From Emticicia sp965283955 (GTDB taxonomy: Bacteria > Bacteroidota > Bacteroidia > Cytophagales > Spirosomataceae), in NCBI GenBank assembly GCA_965283955.1, contig CBDIQW010000001.1, positions 2,790,001-2,854,000 of the forward strand: 64,000 nt of DNA, given 5' to 3'. The position numbers were made by a program, and so were the translations under genes. The notes under the pieces are model-generated. The model was not told the DNA's origin and made no database searches. It saw only the letters and a program-made list of their open reading frames with translations. Positions within the stretch are counted from its first letter, which is position 1, and each line of letters opens with the position of its first letter. Below, piece by piece: positions 42,656-50,189 of the stretch.

Positions 42656-43185
42656 TAAATTTAAGAATAGAGAAAATAACGATTTCAGAAGTGGAAAAAT
42701 TCTCTGAAGTTGCTACCCAAGCATATTTCGACCATTATCGACACCTTTGGTATGATGAAGGAGAATGGTACGCTCATAAATGCTTCAATGTCAATCAATT
42801 ATCTGAAGAGTTATTAGATACAAAAAATGAGTTTTTCTTTGCAATCCTTGACGAAAAACTTGTTGGGTTTCTAAAACTCCGCCCCGAAAACCAATTGGCA
42901 GAACAAGAAGGGAATGGCTTTGAAATAGAAAGAATTTATCTGACCAATGAAGCTACAGGTAGGGGAGTAGGTCGAAAAATGATGGAGTTTGCCATCGAAA
43001 TGGCTCGTCAACAAAACAAAGATTATATTTGGCTCAAAGCAATGGACAGCAGTCAAAACGCTATCAGATTCTATGAAAGTCTCGGTTTTGAAATCTGCGG
43101 AACAGCAAGACTTGACTTTGAGCAAATGAAAACCGAGTATCTGGGAATGGTAGCGATGCGGAGGGATTTACGAATGACGAATTAA
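42652..43185 (+). CDS. GNAT acetyltransferase 2
   Basis: 177 residues; acetyl-CoA loop GRGVGRKMMEFAIEMA and WLKAMDSSQNAIRFYESLGF. The similarity in layout to the upstream gene suggests tandem duplication, but the sequences have diverged well. Starts at the ATGA overlap with GNAT 1. A palindrome overlaps its 3' flank. Confidence 0.85.
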   Translation: MINLRIEKITISEVEKFSEVATQAYFDHYRHLWYDEGEWYAHKCFNVNQLSEELLDTKNEFFFAILDEKLVGFLKLRPENQLAEQEGNGFEIERIYLTNEATGRGVGRKMMEFAIEMARQQNKDYIWLKAMDSSQNAIRFYESLGFEICGTARLDFEQMKTEYLGMVAMRRDLRMTN

Positions 43186-43237
43186 GAATGACGAGTTACG
43201 AATACACGCAACGTATAAAATTCGTAAATCGTCATTC
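43186..43237. repeat. GAATGACGA..TACGAAT palindrome (family B)
   Basis: GAATGACGAGTTACGAAT (43186-43203) pairs with 43220-43237, 17 of 18 positions. A second copy of the type lies at 52668-52736. It sits at the end of the GNAT pair and before the convergent YqeY gene, so it may also act as a terminator. Confidence 0.65.
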
Positions 43238-43272
43238 AGACATTCGTAATCGCACGGGCGACCCCGTCGCAA

Positions 43273-43722
43273 CTATGCCAATATAGCCTTCACCATTGCT
43301 GAAATCGCTTTGCCATCGGCAAGACCAGCGAGTTCTTTGGTTGCTACACCCATCATTTTACCCATATCTGATGGAGCAGAAGCACCCACACGAGCCTTAA
43401 TTTCCTCCAATTTGGCTTTCAATTCATCTTCCGAAAGCTGTTTTGGCAAAAACTCTTCGATAACGGCCAACTCTGCCAATTCTTTCTCCAAAAGGTCAGG
43501 GCGATTCTGTTGACGGTAAATATCCGCCGAATCTCTTCTTTGTTTAGCTGCTTTCGTAAGCAATTTTGTTTCTTCTTCGGTCGTCAATTCGCCTGTTTTT
43601 CCTTCCTTCGTTTCTTCCAGCAAAATCACTTTTTTTATATCACGGAGAGCCATTAATCTTCCAGATTCACGTGCAAGCATGGCTGCTTTTATTTGGGCAT
43701 CAATTGTTGTTTTTAAAGACAT
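43273..43722 (-). CDS. YqeY/GatB-like domain protein
   Basis: 149 residues from ATG 43722 (MSLKTTIDAQIKAAMLARES). Typical YqeY segments are LMALRDIKKVILLEETKEG, IEEFLPKQLSEDELKA and MGVATKELAGLADGKAISAM. YqeY resembles the tail domain of GatB and is thought to bind tRNA in the cytoplasm; its exact role is unclear. The open frame extends to 43911, but those 63 residues do not fit the family. Confidence 0.9.
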   Translation of the reverse strand: MSLKTTIDAQIKAAMLARESGRLMALRDIKKVILLEETKEGKTGELTTEEETKLLTKAAKQRRDSADIYRQQNRPDLLEKELAELAVIEEFLPKQLSEDELKAKLEEIKARVGASAPSDMGKMMGVATKELAGLADGKAISAMVKAILA

Positions 43723-43849
43723 TTTTTTAAGAATTAATTGTATTATTTTAATAAAAACTGGTGTTTTCCGATTTGTGTATCCGTTTGATAATTTTTTGGA
43801 ACAGCTTTTGATAAAGGGTGTATATAACTTAACCAACCCATCAAACAAC

Positions 43850-44455
43850 ATGCGTGTTTTTAATTTAACTGCCATTGGTATTGTGCTGTTTACGTCCAGC
43901 ATATTTGCCACTCCTAAGAAAAGCTTTTCTCCTACAACGAGTATTCAAAAGCGTTGTGCCGAAATTCAAGCAAATCTCAAAAAGCATTTGTACATTACCA
44001 AAAAAATCTCAGATGAACGCTTCGACGATGTCGTAACGGCATACTTCCAAAACAAACGAATTGAGTTAATCGTTTCGGAAACTTACGGGGAAGCTGGAAA
44101 AATCAGACATGAGTATTATTTTGGCAAAAATGGGGAACTGATTTTGGCTACAAATCAGTTATTTCAGTACGAAACAAAACAAAGTTCCGACAATAATCTG
44201 GTAAAAGTAAGCGAAAATACTTACTATTACCAAAAAATGAAACTTGTAAGAGCTGTTGATGGAAAAAACGTTGCGATTCGCACGTCTCATTTCGACACCC
44301 AAACACGTAGTCGGTATTTGTTAGGGAAGAGTTTGATTTTAACGAAACAGATTAAAGAACAGCATGACGAAATTATCGGTCAATATCAACAAAATAGCGA
44401 CCTTGCGAAACTCACGAGGCGGAAGCCAACCGAATGTGGTGCAGGTTGCGATTGA
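43850..44455 (+). CDS. Exported protein of unknown function overlapping pdxJ
   Basis: 201 residues from ATG 43850, signal peptide MRVFNLTAIGIVLFTSSIFA. Mixed beta/alpha body with KRIELIVSETYGEAGKIRHE, FGKNGELILATNQLFQYE and HFDTQTRSRYLLGKS. No family recognised. Its 3' end overlaps pdxJ by 92 bases in another frame, an unusually long overlap, and its last residues (RRKPTECGAGCD) are encoded by pdxJ sequence; the true stop may have been lost or shifted. Confidence 0.6.
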   Translation: MRVFNLTAIGIVLFTSSIFATPKKSFSPTTSIQKRCAEIQANLKKHLYITKKISDERFDDVVTAYFQNKRIELIVSETYGEAGKIRHEYYFGKNGELILATNQLFQYETKQSSDNNLVKVSENTYYYQKMKLVRAVDGKNVAIRTSHFDTQTRSRYLLGKSLILTKQIKEQHDEIIGQYQQNSDLAKLTRRKPTECGAGCD

Positions 44456-45080
44456 TTGTGAAAAATTTGGGGCGGAGGGAATCACGGTTCACCCCCGCCC
44501 TGATGAAAGACATATTCGCTATCAGGATGTCTATGACCTGAAAGCTATCGTAACGACGGAGTTTAACATAGAAGGAAATCCTACCGAAAAGAAATTTGTT
44601 GAGCTGGTACTTGCCAATAAACCTACGCAAGTAACGCTTGTTCCAGATGCACTCAATGCCGTCACTTCAAACGCAGGCTGGGATACAATTAAGCACAAAG
44701 ATTTGCTGAAAGATTTGGTTGCAACCTTCAAAAGTGCGGGTTGTAGAGTCTCTATTTTTGTTGACCCAATCGAAGCAATGGTTGAAGGTGCTGTTGAGAC
44801 AGGCACAGACCGAATTGAGCTGTACACCGAAAGCTATGCTCATGATTATCTCAAAAATCGTGAAGCAGCCATAAAAGACTATGTAAGTGCCGCAAAAGTA
44901 GCTGAGCAAGTTGGTCTTGGTGTAAATGCTGGGCATGATTTGAGCCTCGAAAATCTGCGATATTTCAAGCAAAATATTCCGAATCTACTTGAAGTTTCCA
45001 TTGGTCACGCACTCATTTGCGATGCTCTTTATTTTGGTTTAGAAAATACCATTCAGCTATATTTACGAGAATTGGAGTAG
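44364..45080 (+). CDS. pdxJ: Pyridoxine 5'-phosphate synthase
   Basis: PdxJ closes the pyridine ring of vitamin B6 from deoxyxylulose-5-phosphate and aminoacetone-type phosphate. The 238-residue protein starts with the family motif MTKLSVNINKIATLRNSRGG and includes ITVHPRPDERHIR, VTLVPDA, GADRIELYTE-like TGTDRIELYTESYA, and VNAGHDLSLENL. The start at 44364 is fixed by the conserved N-terminus, so the overlap with the upstream gene is on that gene's side. Confidence 0.95.
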   Translation: MTKLSVNINKIATLRNSRGGSQPNVVQVAIDCEKFGAEGITVHPRPDERHIRYQDVYDLKAIVTTEFNIEGNPTEKKFVELVLANKPTQVTLVPDALNAVTSNAGWDTIKHKDLLKDLVATFKSAGCRVSIFVDPIEAMVEGAVETGTDRIELYTESYAHDYLKNREAAIKDYVSAAKVAEQVGLGVNAGHDLSLENLRYFKQNIPNLLEVSIGHALICDALYFGLENTIQLYLRELE

Positions 45081-45178
45081 AAGAAATGAATGAATGAGCG
45101 AGTGATAGCATGAGTGAATAATCTGTCTGGTACGAATAAAATCAAATCCATTGACTTATCGTCTATTAACCTATAAAA

Positions 45179-45424
45179 ATGATAAAACCACTTCCAATTG
45201 AGCAGTTTCTTGAAAAAGCACAAACGCTTCCAATCATTGATGTACGCTCGCCTGGTGAGTTTGAGCGTGGACATATCGTTGGAGCGGTGAATGTTCCTTT
45301 GTTCGAGAATCACGAACGGGCGGAAGTGGGTACACGCTATAAAAGAGTTGGTAAAGAGTCCGCTTTTTTACTCGGACTTGACATTGTTGTAGCCAAAATT
45401 ATCGGGTTTTGTAAAAAAAGCTAA
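45179..45424 (+). CDS. mnmH: tRNA 2-selenouridine synthase MnmH, N-terminal fragment
   Basis: The rhodanese domain start is visible: PIEQFLEKAQTLPIIDVRSP, EFERGHIVGAVNVPLFENHE and GKESAFLLGLDIV. The frame then runs out as VAKIIGFCKKS. One base later the expected PKLSGFVKKANK is encoded, so an extra base near 45386-45394 breaks the gene. MnmH replaces sulphur by selenium in 2-thiouridine of wobble bases and needs selenophosphate. See the two following fragments. Confidence 0.82.
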   Translation: MIKPLPIEQFLEKAQTLPIIDVRSPGEFERGHIVGAVNVPLFENHERAEVGTRYKRVGKESAFLLGLDIVVAKIIGFCKKS

Positions 45425-45449
45425 TAAAATTGCTACTGAAAAAGAAGTT

Positions 45450-45731
45450 TTGGTGCATTGCTGGCGAGGAGGAATGCGAAGCGGAAGCTTTGCAACCTTA
45501 ATGAGTTCGGCAGGAATGAAGGTTTCAACCTTAATCGGAGGATATAAAAAGTACCGAAATTTTGTTCTTGAAGAATTAAGTAAACCGCTCAATATTATAG
45601 TTTTAGGTGGAAAAACAGGCAGTGGAAAAACTGAAATTTTGTATGAACTCGAAAAGCAAGGCGAACAAATTTTAGATTTAGAAGGCTTGGCAAATCATAA
45701 AGGTTCTGCATTCGGAATGCTCGGTCAGTAA
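45450..45731 (+). CDS. mnmH: tRNA 2-selenouridine synthase MnmH, middle fragment
   Basis: Carries the catalytic rhodanese Cys in VHCWRGGMRSGSFA and the P-loop ILGGKTGSGKTE-like VLGGKTGSGKTEILY, then LDLEGLANHKGSAFGMLGQ and a stop. Homology begins upstream of its first start at about 45395. The next conserved piece, PQPMTEHFENIL, is in another frame, so a second change lies near 45726-45734. Confidence 0.82.
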   Translation: MVHCWRGGMRSGSFATLMSSAGMKVSTLIGGYKKYRNFVLEELSKPLNIIVLGGKTGSGKTEILYELEKQGEQILDLEGLANHKGSAFGMLGQ

Positions 45732-45742
45732 GACCTCAACCC

Positions 45743-46198
45743 ATGACTGAGCATTTTGAAAATATTCTTTATGCAAAATTTGCAAAACTTGATCCAACTC
45801 GTCGGATATGGGTTGAAGACGAAAGCCGAAATATCGGTTGTTGTAATATTCCCGATGTACTTTGGCAACAAATGCGAAAAACAAAAGTGGCGTTTATAGA
45901 TGTCGATAAAGAAATAAGAGTAAAGCGTTTGGTGCAAGAATACGCCCATTTTTCGTTTGCGGAATTGAAAGCAGCTACCGATAGAATCTTGAAAAGACTC
46001 GGTGGCCAACACCACAAAGCAGCTATCGAAGCCCTCGAAAATGGCGATTTTTCGTTCGGAACAGATATTGCCCTAAATTACTACGATAAAACATATCTAC
46101 ACGGTCTTTCAAAGAGAGAGCCTTCAAAAATTACTACATTTAAAGTTACGGAAAATAACCCATCTGCCACAGCTGCTCGACTTATTGCTGGTATTTAA
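45743..46198 (+). CDS. mnmH: tRNA 2-selenouridine synthase MnmH, C-terminal fragment
   Basis: Contains FENILYAKFAKLDPTRRIWV and EDESRNIG, a conserved MnmH segment, and the C-terminal helical part. It is in the same frame as the first fragment, so the two frame changes compensate. Joined, the three pieces give a protein of about 340 residues, normal for MnmH. A TAAGTTTG -7 box for the next gene lies shortly downstream. Confidence 0.82.
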   Translation: MTEHFENILYAKFAKLDPTRRIWVEDESRNIGCCNIPDVLWQQMRKTKVAFIDVDKEIRVKRLVQEYAHFSFAELKAATDRILKRLGGQHHKAAIEALENGDFSFGTDIALNYYDKTYLHGLSKREPSKITTFKVTENNPSATAARLIAGI

Positions 46199-46242
46199 CA
46201 TTTTTTAAGACTTTTTAACGTCAATTATATACCTCCTTCAGC

Positions 46243-46250
46243 TAAGTTTG
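46243..46250 (+). promoter_or_regulatory. Candidate -7 box of the 46313 gene
   Basis: TAAGTTTG matches TAnnTTTG, 62 bases before ATG 46313. No matching -33 element. Confidence 0.4.
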
Positions 46251-46312
46251 TGCAACATTTGGCTTCTCAAAGTGTCATTTAACCATTATTTACAATTAAA
46301 ACACAAAAGATT

Positions 46313-47140
46313 ATGAAGGCTATTTCCAAAACAGGGGCGTTATTGCTATTATTGGCTGCTCCTATTATTACGTTTGCACAAGAAAAAAAAGAAAAAGTAC
46401 GTATTCGTATAGAGCAAGAAGTTGACGGCAAAACAACCATCAGCGAAAAAATAATCAATTCATCAGGTTTATCAAGCAGCCAAAAAGATGAAATGATTGA
46501 AAAATTTAAAGATTCGGTTTTGGCTTTGAATAAAGGTAAAGCACAAGGTGTAAAAATTGAAATAGACAGTGATTCTGATGTAAACATTGAGCGAAATGGT
46601 AATAGAAGAATCGAAAGAAACTATAATTACAATAATGATAATGGTAATGAAGAAATCGTTATCAAAAGAGGCCCGAAAGTAAGGGTTTACAAAAAAGATG
46701 GTAAGGGTGAAACAGAATGGTTTAACGGCGAAGACTTTTCTCACGAATTTAATGGTAATATGGAAAGCCTACGAGATAATATGAAACAAATGGGTAAAGA
46801 CCTAAAGTTTGAGTTTCGTTCGATTCCAGATAACATTATGATGTTTGATGGAGAAAGTTCAGCCAGTAAAACTATCAAAAATGTTGAGGTTTTTCCGAAT
46901 AACCCAAAAACTGAAATCTTGAATGTGCGTTTCAATGCTCCACAAAAAGGCGATGTAAGTATCAAAGTTTTAGATGTAAAAGGAAATGTAATTGCAAAAG
47001 AAGAAATCAAAGACTTTTCGGGCGAATATGTAGGTCAAATCAATATTGGCAAGCAAAAATCAGGAACAGTTTTCGTGATGATTACACAAGGCGAAGATGG
47101 CAATGTAAAGCGTGTAGTTTTACCATCGAATGAGAAATAA
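46313..47140 (+). CDS. Secreted protein with type IX C-terminal sorting domain
   Basis: 275 residues with a signal peptide ending TFAQ. The last 80 residues form a type A T9SS sorting domain: VEVFPNNPKTEILNVRFNAP, GDVSIKVLDVKGNVIAKEEI and GTVFVMITQGEDGNVKRVVL. The middle is charged and Asn-rich (NGNRRIERNYNYNNDNGNEE) with no recognisable enzyme. It is therefore expected to be carried across the outer membrane by the T9SS, of which GldJ in this window is a part. Cargo function unknown. Confidence 0.82.
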   Translation: MKAISKTGALLLLLAAPIITFAQEKKEKVRIRIEQEVDGKTTISEKIINSSGLSSSQKDEMIEKFKDSVLALNKGKAQGVKIEIDSDSDVNIERNGNRRIERNYNYNNDNGNEEIVIKRGPKVRVYKKDGKGETEWFNGEDFSHEFNGNMESLRDNMKQMGKDLKFEFRSIPDNIMMFDGESSASKTIKNVEVFPNNPKTEILNVRFNAPQKGDVSIKVLDVKGNVIAKEEIKDFSGEYVGQINIGKQKSGTVFVMITQGEDGNVKRVVLPSNEK

Positions 47141-47166
47141 TACTTGAGATATTATATCAGTAAAAC

Positions 47167-47199
47167 AACGACGGCATGGTTCAAAACCATGCCGTCGTT
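47167..47199. terminator. Bidirectional terminator
   Basis: A 15-bp perfect stem, AACGACGGCATGGTT (47167-47181) with 47185-47199, has a 3-base loop. It separates the T9SS cargo gene (+) from the TlpA-like gene (-). Confidence 0.8.
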
Positions 47200-47217
47200 A
47201 TATTTTGTAGAACACTA

Positions 47218-48399
47218 TTACTTACTCGCTTCTTCAATCCAATGAGTCATTTCGGCTACGATTGCATCGTTTGAGCCTAAATAACCTGTACTTTTAAACT
47301 TGATTTTACCTTCTTTATCGATGCAAAATTTAGCCGGAATACCATTTACACCGTAATTTCCAGCAACTTCGCCACCAACATCCAAAATCACAGGGAAAGT
47401 CGTGAAACCTCTTTGTTTGACAAAAGTACTCACCGTCGATTTCCATTGGTCGGCACTTACACGCTCGTAAGTATTTACAAACAAGAACTTTACATTTGGA
47501 TTATCTTTGAATTTATCCATTGATAATTTCATTCCTGGAAACGACATGATACAAGGGCCGCACCAAGTTGCCCAAAAATCAAGCACCACTACTTTTCCTC
47601 GTAACTCTGAAAGTTTTACATTTTTGCCATCTAAATCAACCAGCGAAAAATCAGGAGCATCAGCACCAACCGAGCCAGCACTTCTACGTTTTACGTCTTG
47701 AATGAAAAGTTTAGCAAAAAAGTGGTTTTTTCCTTCTTTTTCTAATTGACTTGCTACTTTCGCAAACGTTTCAAAATCTTTTTCAGGATTCAAGAAATTA
47801 TTAATTGCAATTAAACCTGCCAACGAAGATCCCATTTCGGCAATGATAGGCTTGATAGTTGCATTATAGTTTGCTTCTGATGCTTGATAAGTAGCTTGAA
47901 TCTCTTTTATTTTTTTCTGGTCTTTTTTCTGAGTTGCAACATCAAACTGGTTTTGTAAATCTACTTGATTTTGACGGAATTTCTGCGATTCTGTCATAAC
48001 CTGATTAAATTTAGCCATCATCGGTGAGCCATCAACTGAAAACGAACCTGGTTTATCGGGCGTATTAAAGCCATCGGCAGTAATCGTAAGCGTTTCGCCA
48101 CCGTCCAAAATCAAACCAATCATTTGTTGATTGGCGATATTTATTTGATAAATACCAGGCTCCGACATTTTGCCTTTGAAAGCAAAAGAATTATCGGATG
48201 AAAGTGCCATAGAATCTATTTTAAGTGGAATGTTTCGGTCGTTCATTCGCTCCAAATAAACCTTTCCACTCACTGCTGACTTTACTTTTCCGCTGATATT
48301 ATACGTACTTTCCGTACCCGTTGGGGCAGTTACTTGGGGTTGAGACTGGCAAGCCATTCCGCTGATTACCAAGCATATAGCGATAATAATGTGTTTCAT
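47218..48399 (-). CDS. TlpA-like thioredoxin lipoprotein with DUF4369 domain
   Basis: 393 residues; lipobox GMAC gives Cys17. An N-terminal DUF4369-like beta domain (about 30-130: YNISGKVKSAVSGKVYLERM) and a helical linker precede a thioredoxin-fold domain with VVVLDFWATWCGPC (active site WCGPC at 279-283) and GIPAKFCIDKEGKI. It should reduce disulphides in the periplasm. It lies 31 bases after gatB on the same strand. Confidence 0.92.
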   Translation of the reverse strand: MKHIIIAICLVISGMACQSQPQVTAPTGTESTYNISGKVKSAVSGKVYLERMNDRNIPLKIDSMALSSDNSFAFKGKMSEPGIYQINIANQQMIGLILDGGETLTITADGFNTPDKPGSFSVDGSPMMAKFNQVMTESQKFRQNQVDLQNQFDVATQKKDQKKIKEIQATYQASEANYNATIKPIIAEMGSSLAGLIAINNFLNPEKDFETFAKVASQLEKEGKNHFFAKLFIQDVKRRSAGSVGADAPDFSLVDLDGKNVKLSELRGKVVVLDFWATWCGPCIMSFPGMKLSMDKFKDNPNVKFLFVNTYERVSADQWKSTVSTFVKQRGFTTFPVILDVGGEVAGNYGVNGIPAKFCIDKEGKIKFKSTGYLGSNDAIVAEMTHWIEEASK

Positions 48400-48430
48400 A
48401 AATCTATTTTTTATTAAATACTTTTTGATT

Positions 48431-49876
48431 TTATTGTAACGCCGCCATCAATAACTCGTTCGTACGTTTTGGGTCGGCCGAGCCTTTCGATTTTTTCATT
48501 ACTTCTCCAACAAACATGCCAAGTAAACCTTTCTTTCCGCTCTTATATTCTTTTACTTTTGCTTCATTGGCAGCAAGAACTTCGTTGATTAACGCTTGAA
48601 GTGTATCGGTATTGCTTTCTTGAATCAAATTGTTGGTTTCTGCCAGTTTTAGTGCTGAAACGGTTGGATTTTCGAGCATCAATGGGAAGAGTTTCTGAGC
48701 CGCTGCCGAACTACTGATTTTGTTTTCATCAACCAAAGCAATAATTTCTACTAATTGACTTGGCTTTAAGGTAAAATCAGCAAATTCGATGCTATTTTCG
48801 TTCAAATACCCTCTAATTGTTGAAGTAAGCCAGTTGGAAGCAGCTTTATAATTTTGTGTAAGTTTACAAACTTCCAAATAATAATCGGCCATTTCTTTGC
48901 TGTCGATAAGCGTAACGGCGTGTTCTTCAAGAATTCCGAACTCTTTCGTAAACTTTTCGAATAATTCGCTCGGAAGTGCTGGCATTTGTTCCTTGATTTC
49001 ATTCATCCATTCGTCCGAAATTCTTAGTGGAGCTAAATCAGGTTCAGGGAAATAACGATAATCGTTCATCGTTTCTTTCACACGCATGCTATACGTTTGG
49101 CCTTTGTCGGCATCAAACATACGTGTTTCTTGGATAACCTTTCCGCCAGATTCGAGCAAAGCAACTTGGCGTTTGTATTCAAACTCGGCAGCGTGTTGAA
49201 GGTTACGAATCGAATTCATATTTTTGATTTCGACTTTTGTGCCAAATTCGGTAGTGCCTTCTTCACGAATCGAAATATTTAAGTCGGCACGCATCGAGCC
49301 TTCTTCCATATTTCCATCACAAATACCCAAATAACGTACAATCTTGCGAATTTCGGTCAGATATGCACCAGCTTCCTCGGGGCTACGCATACACGGCTCC
49401 GAAACGATCTCTACGAGTGGCGTTCCTGCACGATTATAGTCTAAGAGTGTAAAAGCATCACTTCCGTCGTGAACTGATTTTCCTGCATCTTCTTCGAGGT
49501 GAATGTGGTGAAGTTCTAAGGTGCGTTCTCTAAAACCTTTGCCGTCTTTTAGGCGAACTTTCACTTCGCCACCTTTACAAATCGGATACTTATCTTGCGA
49601 AACTTGATAGCCTTTCGGAAGGTCAGGGTAAAAATAGTTTTTACGGTCGAAATAATTGTTTCTGTTGATTTCGCAGCCACAAGCCAAACCCATACGAATA
49701 GCGTATTCGACTGCTTTTTTATTAAGTTTTGGCAAAACGCCAGGGTGTCCGAGCGTGATTACACTAATATTTGTATTTGGTTCGCTACCAAATTGATTGG
49801 TGTCTGATGCGAAAATTTTACTTTCGGTCGCCAATTGGCAGTGAACTTCTAAGCCAATAACAATTTCGTATTTCAT
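48431..49876 (-). CDS. gatB: Asp/Glu-tRNA amidotransferase subunit B
   Basis: GatB with GatA and GatC converts Glu-tRNA(Gln) or Asp-tRNA(Asn). 481 residues with YEIVIGLEVHCQLATESKIF, GHPGVLPKLNKKAVEYAIRM, HHIHLEEDAGK, DYNRAGTPLVEIVSEP and the C-terminal tail domain ending AKVKEYKSGKKGLLGMFVGE. Normal length. Upstream on the minus strand lie a TAAATTTG -7 box (49943-49950) and a palindrome (49898-49914). Confidence 0.96.
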   Translation of the reverse strand: MKYEIVIGLEVHCQLATESKIFASDTNQFGSEPNTNISVITLGHPGVLPKLNKKAVEYAIRMGLACGCEINRNNYFDRKNYFYPDLPKGYQVSQDKYPICKGGEVKVRLKDGKGFRERTLELHHIHLEEDAGKSVHDGSDAFTLLDYNRAGTPLVEIVSEPCMRSPEEAGAYLTEIRKIVRYLGICDGNMEEGSMRADLNISIREEGTTEFGTKVEIKNMNSIRNLQHAAEFEYKRQVALLESGGKVIQETRMFDADKGQTYSMRVKETMNDYRYFPEPDLAPLRISDEWMNEIKEQMPALPSELFEKFTKEFGILEEHAVTLIDSKEMADYYLEVCKLTQNYKAASNWLTSTIRGYLNENSIEFADFTLKPSQLVEIIALVDENKISSSAAAQKLFPLMLENPTVSALKLAETNNLIQESNTDTLQALINEVLAANEAKVKEYKSGKKGLLGMFVGEVMKKSKGSADPKRTNELLMAALQ

Positions 49877-50189
49877 GAAGGATTTTTATTGATGCAGTGG
49901 CAAAAATTTTGCCATTAAGAAAACCACGTTTCTATTAATGTACAAATTTATGGTTTTTAGCTGAAAGTGTAATAAAAAGCAGAGAATAAGTACTTCACGA
50001 ATAATCAATAAAATATATACAGTCTAAATATGTAGTAGAATATTACGCAGTAGATACAAAGTATTAGATTAATAAATCGTCAATAACATTTGTTCAGAAA
50101 TATCTACTGTTCTCTTGAAACGACCACCCATTGACTATTTCTATGTACAGTCATTTCAAGAGTTTAAACGATTGCAGTAAAACTAAAAG
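49877..50189. other. Intergenic region between gatB and murE
   Basis: 313 AT-rich bases with no gene visible. It holds a perfect 17-base palindrome TGGCAAAA-A-TTTTGCCA (49898-49914) in the gatB leader, the gatB -7 box on the minus strand (49943-49950), and an imperfect hairpin downstream of murE (CTCTTGAAA at 50112-50120 with 50154-50162, inner TGACT/AGTCA at 50132-50136 and 50149-50153), which may terminate murE. Confidence 0.5.

Noticed and set aside
49877..50189. tRNA or small RNA gene in the gatB-murE gap
   Set aside because: No cloverleaf or other stable fold was found beyond one imperfect hairpin and a short palindrome.
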